Positions 26,898-35,414 of a stretch of 64,000 nucleotides of DNA are shown piece by piece. The stretch's first letter is position 1. Each line of letters begins with the position of its first letter. A model generated the notes under the pieces. It saw nothing but the letters and a program-made list of their open reading frames with translations, did no database searches and had not been told where the DNA came from. The DNA is from Nitrospina sp052156635 (GTDB lineage Bacteria > Nitrospinota > Nitrospinia > Nitrospinales > Nitrospinaceae): contig NZ_JBQKUO010000001.1 in assembly GCF_052156635.1 (NCBI RefSeq), positions 496,001 through 560,000 of the forward strand, written 5' to 3'. The translations under genes were made by a program, and so were the position numbers.

Positions 26898-27050
26898 GAA
26901 AACACAATGAGGAGAGAGCTTGATTTAAAAGGGGTTTGCGAGGACTCAGAATTTTTCTGATGGGATTTTTTTGACCCGCCCGGGGAAGTGAAAAACCAAA
27001 ACAACTTCTTTCTTATCAATATAATTTTCGCAATGGAACGCAAAACGCCA

Positions 27051-27072
27051 GGTGGGGCGCAAATGACCCACC
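27051..27072. promoter_or_regulatory. Candidate enhancer palindrome for the sigma-54 activator
   Basis: GGTGGG (27051-27056) and CCCACC (27067-27072) are perfect 6-bp arms around a 10-base spacer, with one further C-G pair after a mismatch. The site lies about 170 bases upstream of the sigma-54 promoter, a usual enhancer distance. A related half-like GACCCGCC occurs near 26970. Assignment to the neighbouring activator is inference. Confidence 0.4.
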
Positions 27073-27146
27073 GGAGTCACAAAAGAGCAGACCGTTGTCT
27101 CAATAATGAAAAAGCTTTGAATGGCATCAAAAATAAAAGGAGAAAT

Positions 27147-28199
27147 TCAGAGCCGGGTTCGGTCGATGCCGTGTTTTTTGAGAAGGCGGGCCAGCGAACG
27201 ACGCTCCTTGCCGGAACGGCGGGCGGCTTCAGTAATGTTGCCGCCGGTCTCATGAATCAGTGCGCTCAGGTAACGCACTTCGAATTCCTCGATCGCCTGC
27301 GCCTTTGCCTCTTGAAACGAAACATGGGTGACGGGACCGGGCGGACTTGTTTCGCCGGAAACGCAACCTGTTTCCACACTGCACGATAGGGGCGCGACGC
27401 GAATCTGGTCGCCGTCGGCCAGCAGGCAGGCGCGATGCAGGAAGTTTTCCAATTCGCGGATGTTGCCCGGCCAGGGGTAGGTTCGCATCCATTCCAGCGT
27501 TTCGGGATGCAGACTGCGCGTCGGGAGATTGTAACGGGTGCGATAGCGCTCGAGAAAATGGAGGCTCAATGTTTCGATATCGTGTTCACGCTGGCGAAGA
27601 GGAGGAAGGACCAGGTCGAGGATGTCCAGGCGGAACAACAAATCCTGACGAAACGAACCTTTTCTCACCAGCGCGTGCAGGTCGCGGTTGCTCGCCGCCA
27701 TCACCCGCACATCGGCGCGAATGAATTTTTTGCCGCCGAGGGGACGGTAATTCTGGTCCTGCAAAAACCGCAGTAACGTGACCTGCGCCCGCGGCGACAG
27801 CGTGTCCACCTCATCGAGAAACAACGTCCCGCCTTCGGCCTGCGCGATGAGTCCCGACTGGTCGCCTTTCGCATCGGTGAACGCGCCGCTGGCGTGACCG
27901 AACAATTCGTTTTCCACCAACGTGTCGGGTAGCGCGCCGCAGTTGACGGGAATAAATGGATAGTTCTGCCGCGTACCAAGGTAATGAATGGCTCGGGCCG
28001 CCCTTTCCTTACCGGTTCCGGTTTCGCCAAGTACAAGAAGCGGGGCGTCGAACTGCGACAATTTCTGAATCAGGTCGCGGACATGCTGGAACTCGCGGGA
28101 ATGCCCGATGAGGCCAATTTCATCCAGCGGATCATAAACCAGGGGAGGAGCGGGTGGACGCGAAGGGGACGCGCCGTTTTTACCCGTTGCCAGGGTCAT
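27147..28199 (-). CDS. Sigma-54-dependent transcriptional activator (no receiver domain)
   Basis: The protein has 350 residues. After a short ~25-residue lead it is only the AAA+ sigma-54 interaction module and a Fis-type DNA-binding end. Walker A is GETGTGKE (58-65). The sigma-54 contact loop reads GAFTDA (105-110), an accepted variant of GAFTGA. Walker B is LFLDE (126-130), and the sensor and arginine-finger region includes RFLQDQNYRPLGGKKFIRADVRVMAASNRDL. The final ~45 residues (EEFEVRYLSALIHETGGNITEAARRSGKERRSLARLLKKHGI) are the Fis helix-turn-helix. With no sensory domain, activity is probably controlled by its amount or by a partner. It is transcribed toward the eCIS operon, 300 bases upstream of it. 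Confidence 0.92.
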   Translation of the reverse strand: MTLATGKNGASPSRPPAPPLVYDPLDEIGLIGHSREFQHVRDLIQKLSQFDAPLLVLGETGTGKERAARAIHYLGTRQNYPFIPVNCGALPDTLVENELFGHASGAFTDAKGDQSGLIAQAEGGTLFLDEVDTLSPRAQVTLLRFLQDQNYRPLGGKKFIRADVRVMAASNRDLHALVRKGSFRQDLLFRLDILDLVLPPLRQREHDIETLSLHFLERYRTRYNLPTRSLHPETLEWMRTYPWPGNIRELENFLHRACLLADGDQIRVAPLSCSVETGCVSGETSPPGPVTHVSFQEAKAQAIEEFEVRYLSALIHETGGNITEAARRSGKERRSLARLLKKHGIDRTRL

Positions 28200-28658
28200 T
28201 GCCTGTCCTCCATCACTTTTGATACAGGGAACCAGTTCACAATCAATTCAAGGTTCACTCGGGCAAATAGAGAGGCTTGTTCGGCTTTTCGATCATGAGG
28301 TACCCGAAACATACCCCATACACCCAATCCACGTCAACCTTTCCGGTTCCCCTATAAGGACTGCAAGTGATGTTTTCCACAGCCCATACCTTTTTATTTC
28401 AATCTATTGAATAGAGGTGAGATGTTTTTATTATTTTTTTTAGACCCCAGGAAAATTTATATTAATCCGAATTGGCTTTATATAAATATCGGAAGGTGGT
28501 GAGCTGTTTTTTTGTTTTGATTCCTATTCCAATTTCCCATTTTTTTCCTTAACGATCACTTCTCCTTTTCTTGTTTTTATTTTGTTAAGAAAGCATGCTG
28601 TTTTCATTTTGAACTAGGTTCCCAAAGTTTCTTCAAAGGCCAGGCCAGGAATTTTTGT
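28200..28658. other. AT-rich intergenic region between activator and cobalamin operon
   Basis: About 460 bases, clearly AT-richer than its neighbours, with long T runs. The two flanking units diverge from here, so promoters for both are expected. I see no convincing coding frame. No clear promoter for the activator gene could be picked. Confidence 0.6.
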
Positions 28659-28686
28659 TTGACAATAGTGAGCGATTTGATATTTA
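28659..28686 (+). promoter_or_regulatory. Sigma-70-like promoter of the cobalamin operon
   Basis: TTGACA (28659-28664, full consensus) is followed by 16 bases and TATTTA (28681-28686). It would start transcription about 20 bases before the riboswitch P1 stem. Confidence 0.55.
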
Positions 28687-28712
28687 TGAGCTCACATTCG
28701 AATATCTGATTT

Positions 28713-28853
28713 GTTCAAAAAAGGGAAGACGGTGCGAATCCGTCGCGGGCCCGCCGCTGTATCCGGGGACGAAACCCTCCCACACCACTGTTCCTGCGAA
28801 TGGGAAGGGGGAGGCGAGTAGATCGATCCGGAAGCCAGAAGACCTTGTTGAAC
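28713..28853 (+). ncRNA. Cobalamin riboswitch upstream of cobS
   Basis: The conserved blocks are present in order: GGTGCGAATCC, GCGGGCCCGCCGCTGTA, CCACTG and the AGCCAGAAGACC box. GTTCAA (28713-28718) and TTGAAC (28848-28853) can close the P1 helix. A terminator hairpin follows at 28904, so the switch probably acts by premature transcription termination when adenosylcobalamin is bound. Confidence 0.85.
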
Positions 28854-28903
28854 GAACGATTTTCAAACTCTTCGTGGACTGAGAGGTTGAGGGTAGAACG
28901 ACT

Positions 28904-28934
28904 ATCCCATCCTTTTTTAGGCTGGGATTTTTTT
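28904..28934 (+). terminator. Riboswitch expression-platform terminator
   Basis: ATCCCATCCT pairs with AGGCTGGGAT (one mismatch) around a T-rich loop and runs into seven T residues. It lies 50 bases after the riboswitch and about 180 bases before cobS, so it is the likely off-state structure. Confidence 0.7.
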
Positions 28935-29116
28935 ATGCCCGACTTCTCACTGGAAGCAAGGATTCCGGTGGAAGCTTGTTACGTTGCATTCCATTCAAAT
29001 TTCATTCGCCCTGTATGGGGACGCCCGTTCCCTGTCCGCCCCGCGAGTATCGTTTTTCTCCGGTCCCCGGCTTCTTTTTCCAAATTAAAATTCGGGTTGA
29101 CGGAGGCATTGCTGCG

Positions 29117-29890
29117 ATGAGTGCGTTTTTCTCCGCCCTGTCGTTTCTGTCCATCCTGCCCGGGCCTTCCCGCCACGCCTTCGACACGCGCATGGTTTTC
29201 TATTTCCCCTGGGTGGGGCTGCTTTTGGGCGGAATGCTTGTTGCCGTGGACACGGTTTCATCCTTGTTGTTTCCCTCGTTCCTGCGTGCGGTGGTGGACG
29301 TTGCGTTCCTTGCCATCGTCACCGGGGCGTTGCATCTGGACGGGCTGGCCGACAGCGCCGATGGCCTGTTCTCGCACCGGTCGCGCGAGGAATCGCTGGC
29401 CATCATGAAAGACCCGCGCATCGGCGTGATGGGTGCGGTGGCGCTGGTTCTCTGTCTCGGCCTCAAGGTTGCCGCACTGCACGGCCTGTCCGGGGCAGCG
29501 GCGTGGTGGTGGCTGGTGATCGCTCCCGCCTTCGCCCGTTCGGCTCAGGTGATCGCTCTGGTTGCGATGCCGGACGCGCGCGCCGGCACAGGCATGGGCG
29601 CTCCACTCCACTCCACTTCCAAAGCGCCGGCATTCCTGGGGTGCGCGCTCCCACTCGGCTTGCCGTTTGCGCTCGACGTTCGCATCGGTTTGATCTCCAT
29701 ATTGGTTTTGGTTTTCGTCAGCACGCTTTTGCTGATCTATTTTTATCGCCGGATCGGAGGTATGACCGGCGACACCTTCGGTGCGCTTTCGGAACTGGTG
29801 GAAACCGCCCTCCTGGTTGCCGGGGCGGCGTTCCACCACGCTTCCGTTTCATCCGGAGAATTCTCTTTTGGAAAGGCTGTATTCCTATGA
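29117..29890 (+). CDS. cobS: Adenosylcobinamide-GDP ribazoletransferase (cobalamin synthase)
   Basis: The 257-residue membrane enzyme joins adenosylcobinamide-GDP to alpha-ribazole (or its phosphate) in the last steps of cobalamin assembly. The ATG at 29117 follows CGGAGG by 10 bases and gives the family N-terminus FFSALSFLSILPGP; a longer in-frame start 47 codons upstream has no such support. The active-site block DGLADSADGLFSHRSREESLAIMKDPRIG is intact, and several hydrophobic segments follow. The stop overlaps the next start by 4 bases. It is the first gene after the riboswitch. Confidence 0.92.
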   Translation: MSAFFSALSFLSILPGPSRHAFDTRMVFYFPWVGLLLGGMLVAVDTVSSLLFPSFLRAVVDVAFLAIVTGALHLDGLADSADGLFSHRSREESLAIMKDPRIGVMGAVALVLCLGLKVAALHGLSGAAAWWWLVIAPAFARSAQVIALVAMPDARAGTGMGAPLHSTSKAPAFLGCALPLGLPFALDVRIGLISILVLVFVSTLLLIYFYRRIGGMTGDTFGALSELVETALLVAGAAFHHASVSSGEFSFGKAVFL

Positions 29891-31113
29891 ACCAGACCAC
29901 CCTGATCACCGGCGGATGCCGAAGCGGAAAGAGCCGTCATGCCCTGGAGCTCGCCGCCCTGCACTCCGGCCCGAAAGTGTTTCTCGCCACCGCGCAGGCT
30001 CTGGACGAAGAAATGAACATTCGCATTGAAAAACACATACGGGAACGCGGAACAGGCTGGACCACCATTGAGGACCCTTTGGACCCCGCGTCGTCACTGG
30101 CAAACGGCGCCTGTCTTCCCGGTTCCCTGGTGGTGCTGGATTGCATCACCTTGTGGCTGAGCAACCTGCTGATGGCCTCTCTCACGCGGGAAAGCATTTT
30201 GAGACGCGTGGATGAACTGCTGGACGTCTGTCAACGGTTCGACGGCACGGTCATCGCCATCACCAACGAAGTCGGCGCGGGCATTGTTCCGGACTCGCCA
30301 CTGGGCCGCGAGTTTCGCGATCTGGCGGGTGAGGCCAACCAGCGCATCGCCGCCCGGTTCGATGAAGTCATTCATACCGTGTCCGGCATCGCTACGGTTC
30401 TCAAATCCACTTGCAAAGAAATTCCTTCGCCTGATAACGGGAAGGGGTTCAACAATCCGTTCTCCATGGAGGACAAGGCCGGGCTGTACAGAGCCATCTT
30501 CGAGCGGCGCGATGTGCGGCACTTTCAATCCAGGGCAATCCCTCCGCATACGTTGAAACGAATTTTGCGCGCCGCGCACCACGCCGGTTCCGTGGGATTC
30601 AGTCAGCCGTGGAATTTTGTTGTCATCGACGATTCGGCGCTCAGGGAAAAGGTATTTCAGAATTTCTGTGATGCCAACAGTGAGGCAGCAAACAATTATT
30701 CCGGTGCGAAGCAGGAATTGTATTCCTCGCTCAAACTGGAGGGCATCTGCGAAGCGCCGGTCAATGTGGTTGTCACCTGCGACCGCGAACGTGGCGGACC
30801 GCACGTCCTCGGACGCAACACGGTACTGGAAACGGACCTGTTCAGCACCTGCTGCGCGGTGCAGAACCTGTGGCTCGCCGCCCGCGCGGAAGGCGTGGGG
30901 GTCGGCTGGGTGAGCATTCTGTCAATGGATCGATTGAAGGCCGACCTCGCTTTGCCAAAATCCGTCGAACCCGTGGCTTACCTGTGCCTGGGGTACCCCG
31001 CCGCCGACTATGCCAAACCCATGCTGGAAGAAAAGGGATGGGCGCAACGCCTTCCGCTGGAGGACGTGGTCTTTTTCAACCGCTGGGGACAGACGGTGGA
31101 GACGCGGCCATGA
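29887..31113 (+). CDS. CobU-BluB fusion: adenosylcobinamide kinase/guanylyltransferase plus DMB synthase
   Basis: The protein has 408 residues. Residues 1-175 are CobU/CobP: Walker A GGCRSGKS (9-16), the FLATAQALDEEMNIRIEKHIRERG segment with the guanylylated His at about position 50, and TNEVGAGIVP. This half phosphorylates adenosylcobinamide and then adds GMP. After a ~17-residue linker, residues about 193-408 are BluB, a flavin nitroreductase-fold enzyme that converts reduced FMN to 5,6-dimethylbenzimidazole. Visible signatures are RRDVRHFQSRAIP, HHAGSVGFSQPWNFVVIDD, LWLAARAEGVGVGWVSIL and YLCLGYP. The frame is open with no internal stop, and the start overlaps the cobS stop as ATGA. Confidence 0.9.
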   Translation: MNQTTLITGGCRSGKSRHALELAALHSGPKVFLATAQALDEEMNIRIEKHIRERGTGWTTIEDPLDPASSLANGACLPGSLVVLDCITLWLSNLLMASLTRESILRRVDELLDVCQRFDGTVIAITNEVGAGIVPDSPLGREFRDLAGEANQRIAARFDEVIHTVSGIATVLKSTCKEIPSPDNGKGFNNPFSMEDKAGLYRAIFERRDVRHFQSRAIPPHTLKRILRAAHHAGSVGFSQPWNFVVIDDSALREKVFQNFCDANSEAANNYSGAKQELYSSLKLEGICEAPVNVVVTCDRERGGPHVLGRNTVLETDLFSTCCAVQNLWLAARAEGVGVGWVSILSMDRLKADLALPKSVEPVAYLCLGYPAADYAKPMLEEKGWAQRLPLEDVVFFNRWGQTVETRP

Positions 31114-32303
31114 ACCATCATTCCCGGCAGGCCGGTTTTTCCAGCAGCAAGGAATCGGCGGACACCGAAACCTTAGCGCGGACCCATCCGTTGACGTGCT
31201 TCCTCCCTGACCACGGTGGCGCTCTGCCACCTTTCTGGAATGATCTTCAGCATGAGGACGGGAACTGGCTTGATTTCAGCACCAGCATCCATCCGTGGGG
31301 TCCTTCCGAACAAGTGTGCAAAGCGATCGGCAAAGCTTTGGCGCAGGTCCAGCGTTACCCGGATGCCTCGGCATTCGGTATCAAACAGGCTTTGAGTGAA
31401 AGTCTCAGCATTTCCGTTTCGCAATTGATGGTCGGGAACGGCGCGACGGAATTGATCTACCTGCTACCACATCTCCTGTCGCCAGGAAAAGAGGTTTTGA
31501 TCGTCGAGCCGTTTTTCTCTGAATTCAAAAAAGCGTTTCGCGCGTTTGGCATACCGGTCCACTCTTTACTCTGCGACCGCGAAAACCTGTTCGCGCCTCC
31601 CATGGATAGATTGATCGATCATGTGGAAGTGCAACCCAACCTCGGCGCGGTGGTCCTAGGCCATCCCAACTCTCCGACCGGCCAATTGTGCCCACGAGAA
31701 GCCTTTGCCCGCCTCGCGCGGGTCTGCGAGGCAAAACGCATTCTGCTGATCGTGGATGAGTCGTTCATTGATTTTTGTGAACCGGGAACGTCTTTCCTGA
31801 CGGAATACGCTTCTCATCCTCAATTGATTTTAATCCGTTCCATGACGAAGTTTCACGGACTGGCCGGATTGCGCCTGGGTTTCGCCGTCCTGTTTCCGGA
31901 ACGGGCCCGGATGTTGTCCGGATTGCAACCTCCCTGGTCGGTGAACCATCTGGCGCAGGCGGCGGGTGTGGCCGCCCTGATGGACAAGACTTTCGCCAAA
32001 GAGGCGCGTCAGTTCATTCGGAAACAGAGACGACACTTGTTCCAAGGTCTCGAATCGCTTCCTCTTGTGGAACCGTTTCTTGGAAACGCAAATTTCATTT
32101 TGTTCCGATTGGCTGACGTAACGGAGGCCTCGGCGCTCGAACTGTATTACCGCCTGCTGGGAAAAGGTATTTTGATTAGAAGCTGCGCCAACTTTGAGGG
32201 ACTCGATGCCAGCTATTTCCGTGTTTCCGTGCGTTTGTCACACGAAAACGGAATGCTGGTGGCCGGGCTTAAGGAATGCCTGGATGACATACAGAAAACG
32301 TGA
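31110..32303 (+). CDS. cobD: Threonine-phosphate decarboxylase (CobD/CobC), PLP-dependent
   Basis: This 397-residue class I/II aminotransferase-fold protein makes (R)-1-amino-2-propanol phosphate from L-threonine phosphate for the cobalamin linker. The start ATG overlaps the previous stop as ATGA. The N-terminal ~45 residues are an extension; the core begins at HGGALPPFWNDLQHEDGNWLDFSTSIHPWGP, the standard CobD opening. Other landmarks are NGATELIYLLPHLL, HPNSPTGQL, VDESFIDF and the PLP lysine in SMTKFHGLAGLRLGF. The gene overlaps cbiB by 4 bases. Confidence 0.88.
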   Translation: MNHHSRQAGFSSSKESADTETLARTHPLTCFLPDHGGALPPFWNDLQHEDGNWLDFSTSIHPWGPSEQVCKAIGKALAQVQRYPDASAFGIKQALSESLSISVSQLMVGNGATELIYLLPHLLSPGKEVLIVEPFFSEFKKAFRAFGIPVHSLLCDRENLFAPPMDRLIDHVEVQPNLGAVVLGHPNSPTGQLCPREAFARLARVCEAKRILLIVDESFIDFCEPGTSFLTEYASHPQLILIRSMTKFHGLAGLRLGFAVLFPERARMLSGLQPPWSVNHLAQAAGVAALMDKTFAKEARQFIRKQRRHLFQGLESLPLVEPFLGNANFILFRLADVTEASALELYYRLLGKGILIRSCANFEGLDASYFRVSVRLSHENGMLVAGLKECLDDIQKT

Positions 32304-33283
32304 GCAGCGAATTGGAACAGGCGTCGATGATGCTCGCTGCCTTCGCGTTGGATCTGTTGTTGGGCGATCCCAGGCAATGGCCGCATCCCGTACGCTGGAT
32401 GGGGACCGCAGCCACCAAATTGGAAATTTTATGCTACGGCCGTTTCCGCAGTTTGAAGGTCACCGGACTGGTCGCCAACGTCGTTCTGGTTACGGGAACG
32501 TATGCCTTGACGGATGTGGCATTGGAATTTTCGGAGATTGTGCATCCAACTCTGGGCTGGTGCCTGGAAGCATATTTAATTTACACCGCGCTTTCGATAC
32601 GCGGGCTTTATGACGAAAGCCGGCCGGTGCGGGTTCACCTGGAATCCGAAAACCTGGTCGCAGCACGTAAAAGCTTAAGCTGGATTGTCGGCCGCGATAC
32701 GAAAAATTTAAACGAAAAAGAAATCATTCGCGCCACGGTAGAGACCGTTGCTGAGAACACGGTAGACGGGGTGATTGCTCCATTGTTCTACGCCTGCATC
32801 GGCGGGGCCCCGCTGGCCATGGCATACAAATGCGTCAACACGCTGGACTCCATGTTCGGCTACCGCAACGAGCGGTACCGCGAGTTCGGCTGGGCATCCG
32901 CCCGGCTGGATGACGCAGCCAACTGGATACCAGCACGAATCGGGGGATTGCTGCTGGTGCTGGCGGCATTGATCGCAGGACAGGACGCCCACCGTGCATG
33001 GGCAACCATGAGAAAGGACGGGCAGAACCATTACAGCCCCAATGCAGGCATCCCCGAAGCGGCCGCGGCCGGCGCGTTGGGAGTTCGATTGGGAGGAAGC
33101 CAGTTTTACCAGGGAGTGTGGATTGAAAAGCCCACGCTGGGCCGGGCTTTCAAAGAGTTGGGCCGGGAAGACATCGCCGCCGTCCACCGCCTGTTGTTTG
33201 CCGCATCGGCGCTGGCTCTGTTTGCTTTTATCACCGCACGGGTCCTCGGGTACGCCATATTCATGAATCCATCGGGAGAATGA
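32300..33283 (+). CDS. cbiB: Adenosylcobinamide-phosphate synthase CbiB
   Basis: The 327-residue integral membrane enzyme attaches the aminopropanol phosphate arm to adenosylcobyric acid. It starts with GTG at 32300 within a GTGA overlap of the cobD stop. The N-terminal LDLLLGDPRQWPHPVRWMG, the ETVAENTVDGVIAPLFYACIGGAPLAMAYKCVNTLDSMFGYRNERY block and the NAGIPEAAAAGALGVRLGG block are all CbiB signatures. It closes the first cobalamin gene cluster; a second riboswitch starts about 60 bases later. Confidence 0.93.
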   Translation: MSSELEQASMMLAAFALDLLLGDPRQWPHPVRWMGTAATKLEILCYGRFRSLKVTGLVANVVLVTGTYALTDVALEFSEIVHPTLGWCLEAYLIYTALSIRGLYDESRPVRVHLESENLVAARKSLSWIVGRDTKNLNEKEIIRATVETVAENTVDGVIAPLFYACIGGAPLAMAYKCVNTLDSMFGYRNERYREFGWASARLDDAANWIPARIGGLLLVLAALIAGQDAHRAWATMRKDGQNHYSPNAGIPEAAAAGALGVRLGGSQFYQGVWIEKPTLGRAFKELGREDIAAVHRLLFAASALALFAFITARVLGYAIFMNPSGE

Positions 33284-33341
33284 TCAACAACAAACGATTC
33301 GTTTCCTAAAAGAAATCCAATATCTCATTCAACCAATTTTT

Positions 33342-33472
33342 TTGCCAGGGAAGTCCGGTGCGAATCCGGCACTGTCCCGCAACTGTAATGGGAGAAGACG
33401 CCGCAAGGAGCCACTGTCCTAGGGGATGGGAAGGCGCGGCGGTATTACACCCTGAGTCAGGATACCTGGCAG
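33342..33472 (+). ncRNA. Cobalamin riboswitch upstream of btuB
   Basis: A canonical element: TTGCCAGG (33342-33349) pairs with CCTGGCA (33465-33471) as P1, and the inner blocks are CCGGTGCGAATCCGG, CCCGCAACTGTAATGGG, GCCACTGTCC and GAGTCAGGATACC. No terminator follows, and the btuB ribosome site is 37 bases downstream, so control of translation start is more likely here. Confidence 0.95.
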
Positions 33473-33508
33473 GAAAATGCATTCGTCCTTCGAGAGAAAG
33501 GAAAGAAA

Positions 33509-35356
33509 ATGCGACGCTCTTTATTCATTTCTGTTTTTTGCTGTTTGCTTTTCACCCATACCAACCCTTCGGCCCTGAGGGCCGATACCGAAGAGGCGGA
33601 AGTCATGCATCCCATCACCGTCAATGCGGCGCGCGATGTTCTGGAACTGGAAAAGTTGCCGACTTCCGCCACGGTGATCACCCGCCAGGAGATCGAAGAG
33701 AAAAATTACATCAATATAGAAGATATGTTACGGGAAGAGCTGGGACTCGACGTCCTGCAGAACGGCACGCTGGGTTCCAGCACCACGATCTTCATGCGCG
33801 GTGGAGGGTCCTCTTCCACACTGGTTCTGATCGACGGGGTCCAGGTGAACTCCAACACGCTGGGCAGTTACAACTTCGCCCACATTCAGCCGGATAACGT
33901 GGAACGCATCGAGATCCTGCGCGGACCGCAAAGCACGCTGTGGGGCGGCGATGCGGTGGGTGGCGTCATCAACATCGTCACCCGCAAAGGGAAAGGCGCC
34001 CCTTCCCACCGGTTCTCCTTCGAAGGCGGCAGTTTCGCCACATTCAAGGAAACATTCAACACCCAGGGCGCGTTTGACCAATTCGATTACGCCTTCACCG
34101 CTTCACGCACCGACGCCGAGGGATTTTCCTCCGCCAACGAACAAAACGGCAACACGGAAAACGATGGTTACAACAACAACTCGTTTTCCCTGCGGACGGG
34201 ACTCGACTTCGCAGAAAAACGCGGCCGCGCCGATTTCATCGGCCAGTACATCGACGCGCGCATCGATTTCGACAGCTTTGTGTTTGGTGTCGGGCAGGTG
34301 GACGGTCCGCCGCATACTTCCCAGGATTCGTACTACCTGGCCGCTCCCGTATCCTACAAAGTCCTGCCATTCTGGGAAATCCGTCTCAATCCCAATTTTG
34401 CCTATGACCAGGTGAAATCCCGCAACCAGCCTTCAGGCGACTCCACCATCATCAGCCGCACGAGCACACTTGACCTGCAAAACAAATTTACGGCAGGCGA
34501 CCATTACAACGTGCTGGTCGGCGGCGAGTACCAGGTACGCGCCGGGGAAAACTTCTCCAACGGCATGGACCGCAAGCTCGACAACAAAAGCGCCTACATG
34601 CAGGGCATTTTTGATTATGAGGGTACCATTGTCATCACTGCCGGGTTCCGTCACGATGTCAACGACTCATTCGACGATGTCACCACCTACAAATTTGAAG
34701 CCGCCTACCGTTTCAATCAAACCGGAACCCGCCTTCGCGGCGCCTACGGCACAGGCTTTCGCGCACCGACAATCAACGACCTGTTCTTCCCCGGCTTTTC
34801 CAATCCCAACCTGCAACCCGAAGAGAACACCAGCTGGGAGGTCGGATTCGACCAGACCTTCCTCGACGGCGACATCACCTTCAGCACCGTGTACTTCGAT
34901 GCCCGCTTTGAAAACCTGATCCAGTTCAGCCTGGCCACCTTCCGGCCGGAGAACATCGCCCGGGCCACTTCGCGCGGATTGGAGAACACGTTGACCGTCC
35001 GCCTGCCCCGGGACTTTGAAGTATCCGCCAACTACACCTGGAACCAGGCGTTCGATGCCTCCACCCGCACACAACTGCGCCGCCGGGCGGAACACAAGTT
35101 CCATGCCAATCTCCACCATTGGTGGCGAAACCGCCTGCACTCCCTCATCGGCGTCACACACAAAAGCAAAACACTGGACGGCGCTGCAGGAACCGACCCT
35201 TACATCGTCGTGCGCGCGGCGATGGACTACACCGTCAACGAACGATGGAAACTGACCGTGCGCGGTGAGAACCTGTTCGATGAAGATTATGAAGAAATCC
35301 CCGGATTCGGCACGGCGGGAATTTCCGGGTACGCGGGATTCGTTTACAGTTTTTAA
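33509..35356 (+). CDS. btuB: TonB-dependent outer-membrane cobalamin receptor
   Basis: The protein has 615 residues, with a signal peptide ending near RADTEEAE. The TonB-box-like HPITVNAA is followed by the plug domain (LPTSATVITRQEIEEKNYINIEDMLREELGLDVLQNG, FMRGGGSSSTLVLIDGVQVN, VERIEILRGPQSTLWGGDAVGGVINIVTRKG). The rest is a beta-barrel that ends in the aromatic YAGFVYSF, as expected for outer-membrane insertion. AGAAAGGAAAG precedes the ATG. The riboswitch in front supports cobalamin or cobinamide as the ligand rather than a siderophore. Confidence 0.92.
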   Translation: MRRSLFISVFCCLLFTHTNPSALRADTEEAEVMHPITVNAARDVLELEKLPTSATVITRQEIEEKNYINIEDMLREELGLDVLQNGTLGSSTTIFMRGGGSSSTLVLIDGVQVNSNTLGSYNFAHIQPDNVERIEILRGPQSTLWGGDAVGGVINIVTRKGKGAPSHRFSFEGGSFATFKETFNTQGAFDQFDYAFTASRTDAEGFSSANEQNGNTENDGYNNNSFSLRTGLDFAEKRGRADFIGQYIDARIDFDSFVFGVGQVDGPPHTSQDSYYLAAPVSYKVLPFWEIRLNPNFAYDQVKSRNQPSGDSTIISRTSTLDLQNKFTAGDHYNVLVGGEYQVRAGENFSNGMDRKLDNKSAYMQGIFDYEGTIVITAGFRHDVNDSFDDVTTYKFEAAYRFNQTGTRLRGAYGTGFRAPTINDLFFPGFSNPNLQPEENTSWEVGFDQTFLDGDITFSTVYFDARFENLIQFSLATFRPENIARATSRGLENTLTVRLPRDFEVSANYTWNQAFDASTRTQLRRRAEHKFHANLHHWWRNRLHSLIGVTHKSKTLDGAAGTDPYIVVRAAMDYTVNERWKLTVRGENLFDEDYEEIPGFGTAGISGYAGFVYSF

Positions 35357-35414
35357 TTTTCCATGAAAGGGAACATCGTGTCAGACAAGATTCAAAACAG
35401 GGAAAGAAGGATTT

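Noticed and set aside
28976..29116. Extended 304-residue start for cobS
   Set aside because: The extra 47 residues lack similarity to CobS, and the ribosome site fits the ATG at 29117.
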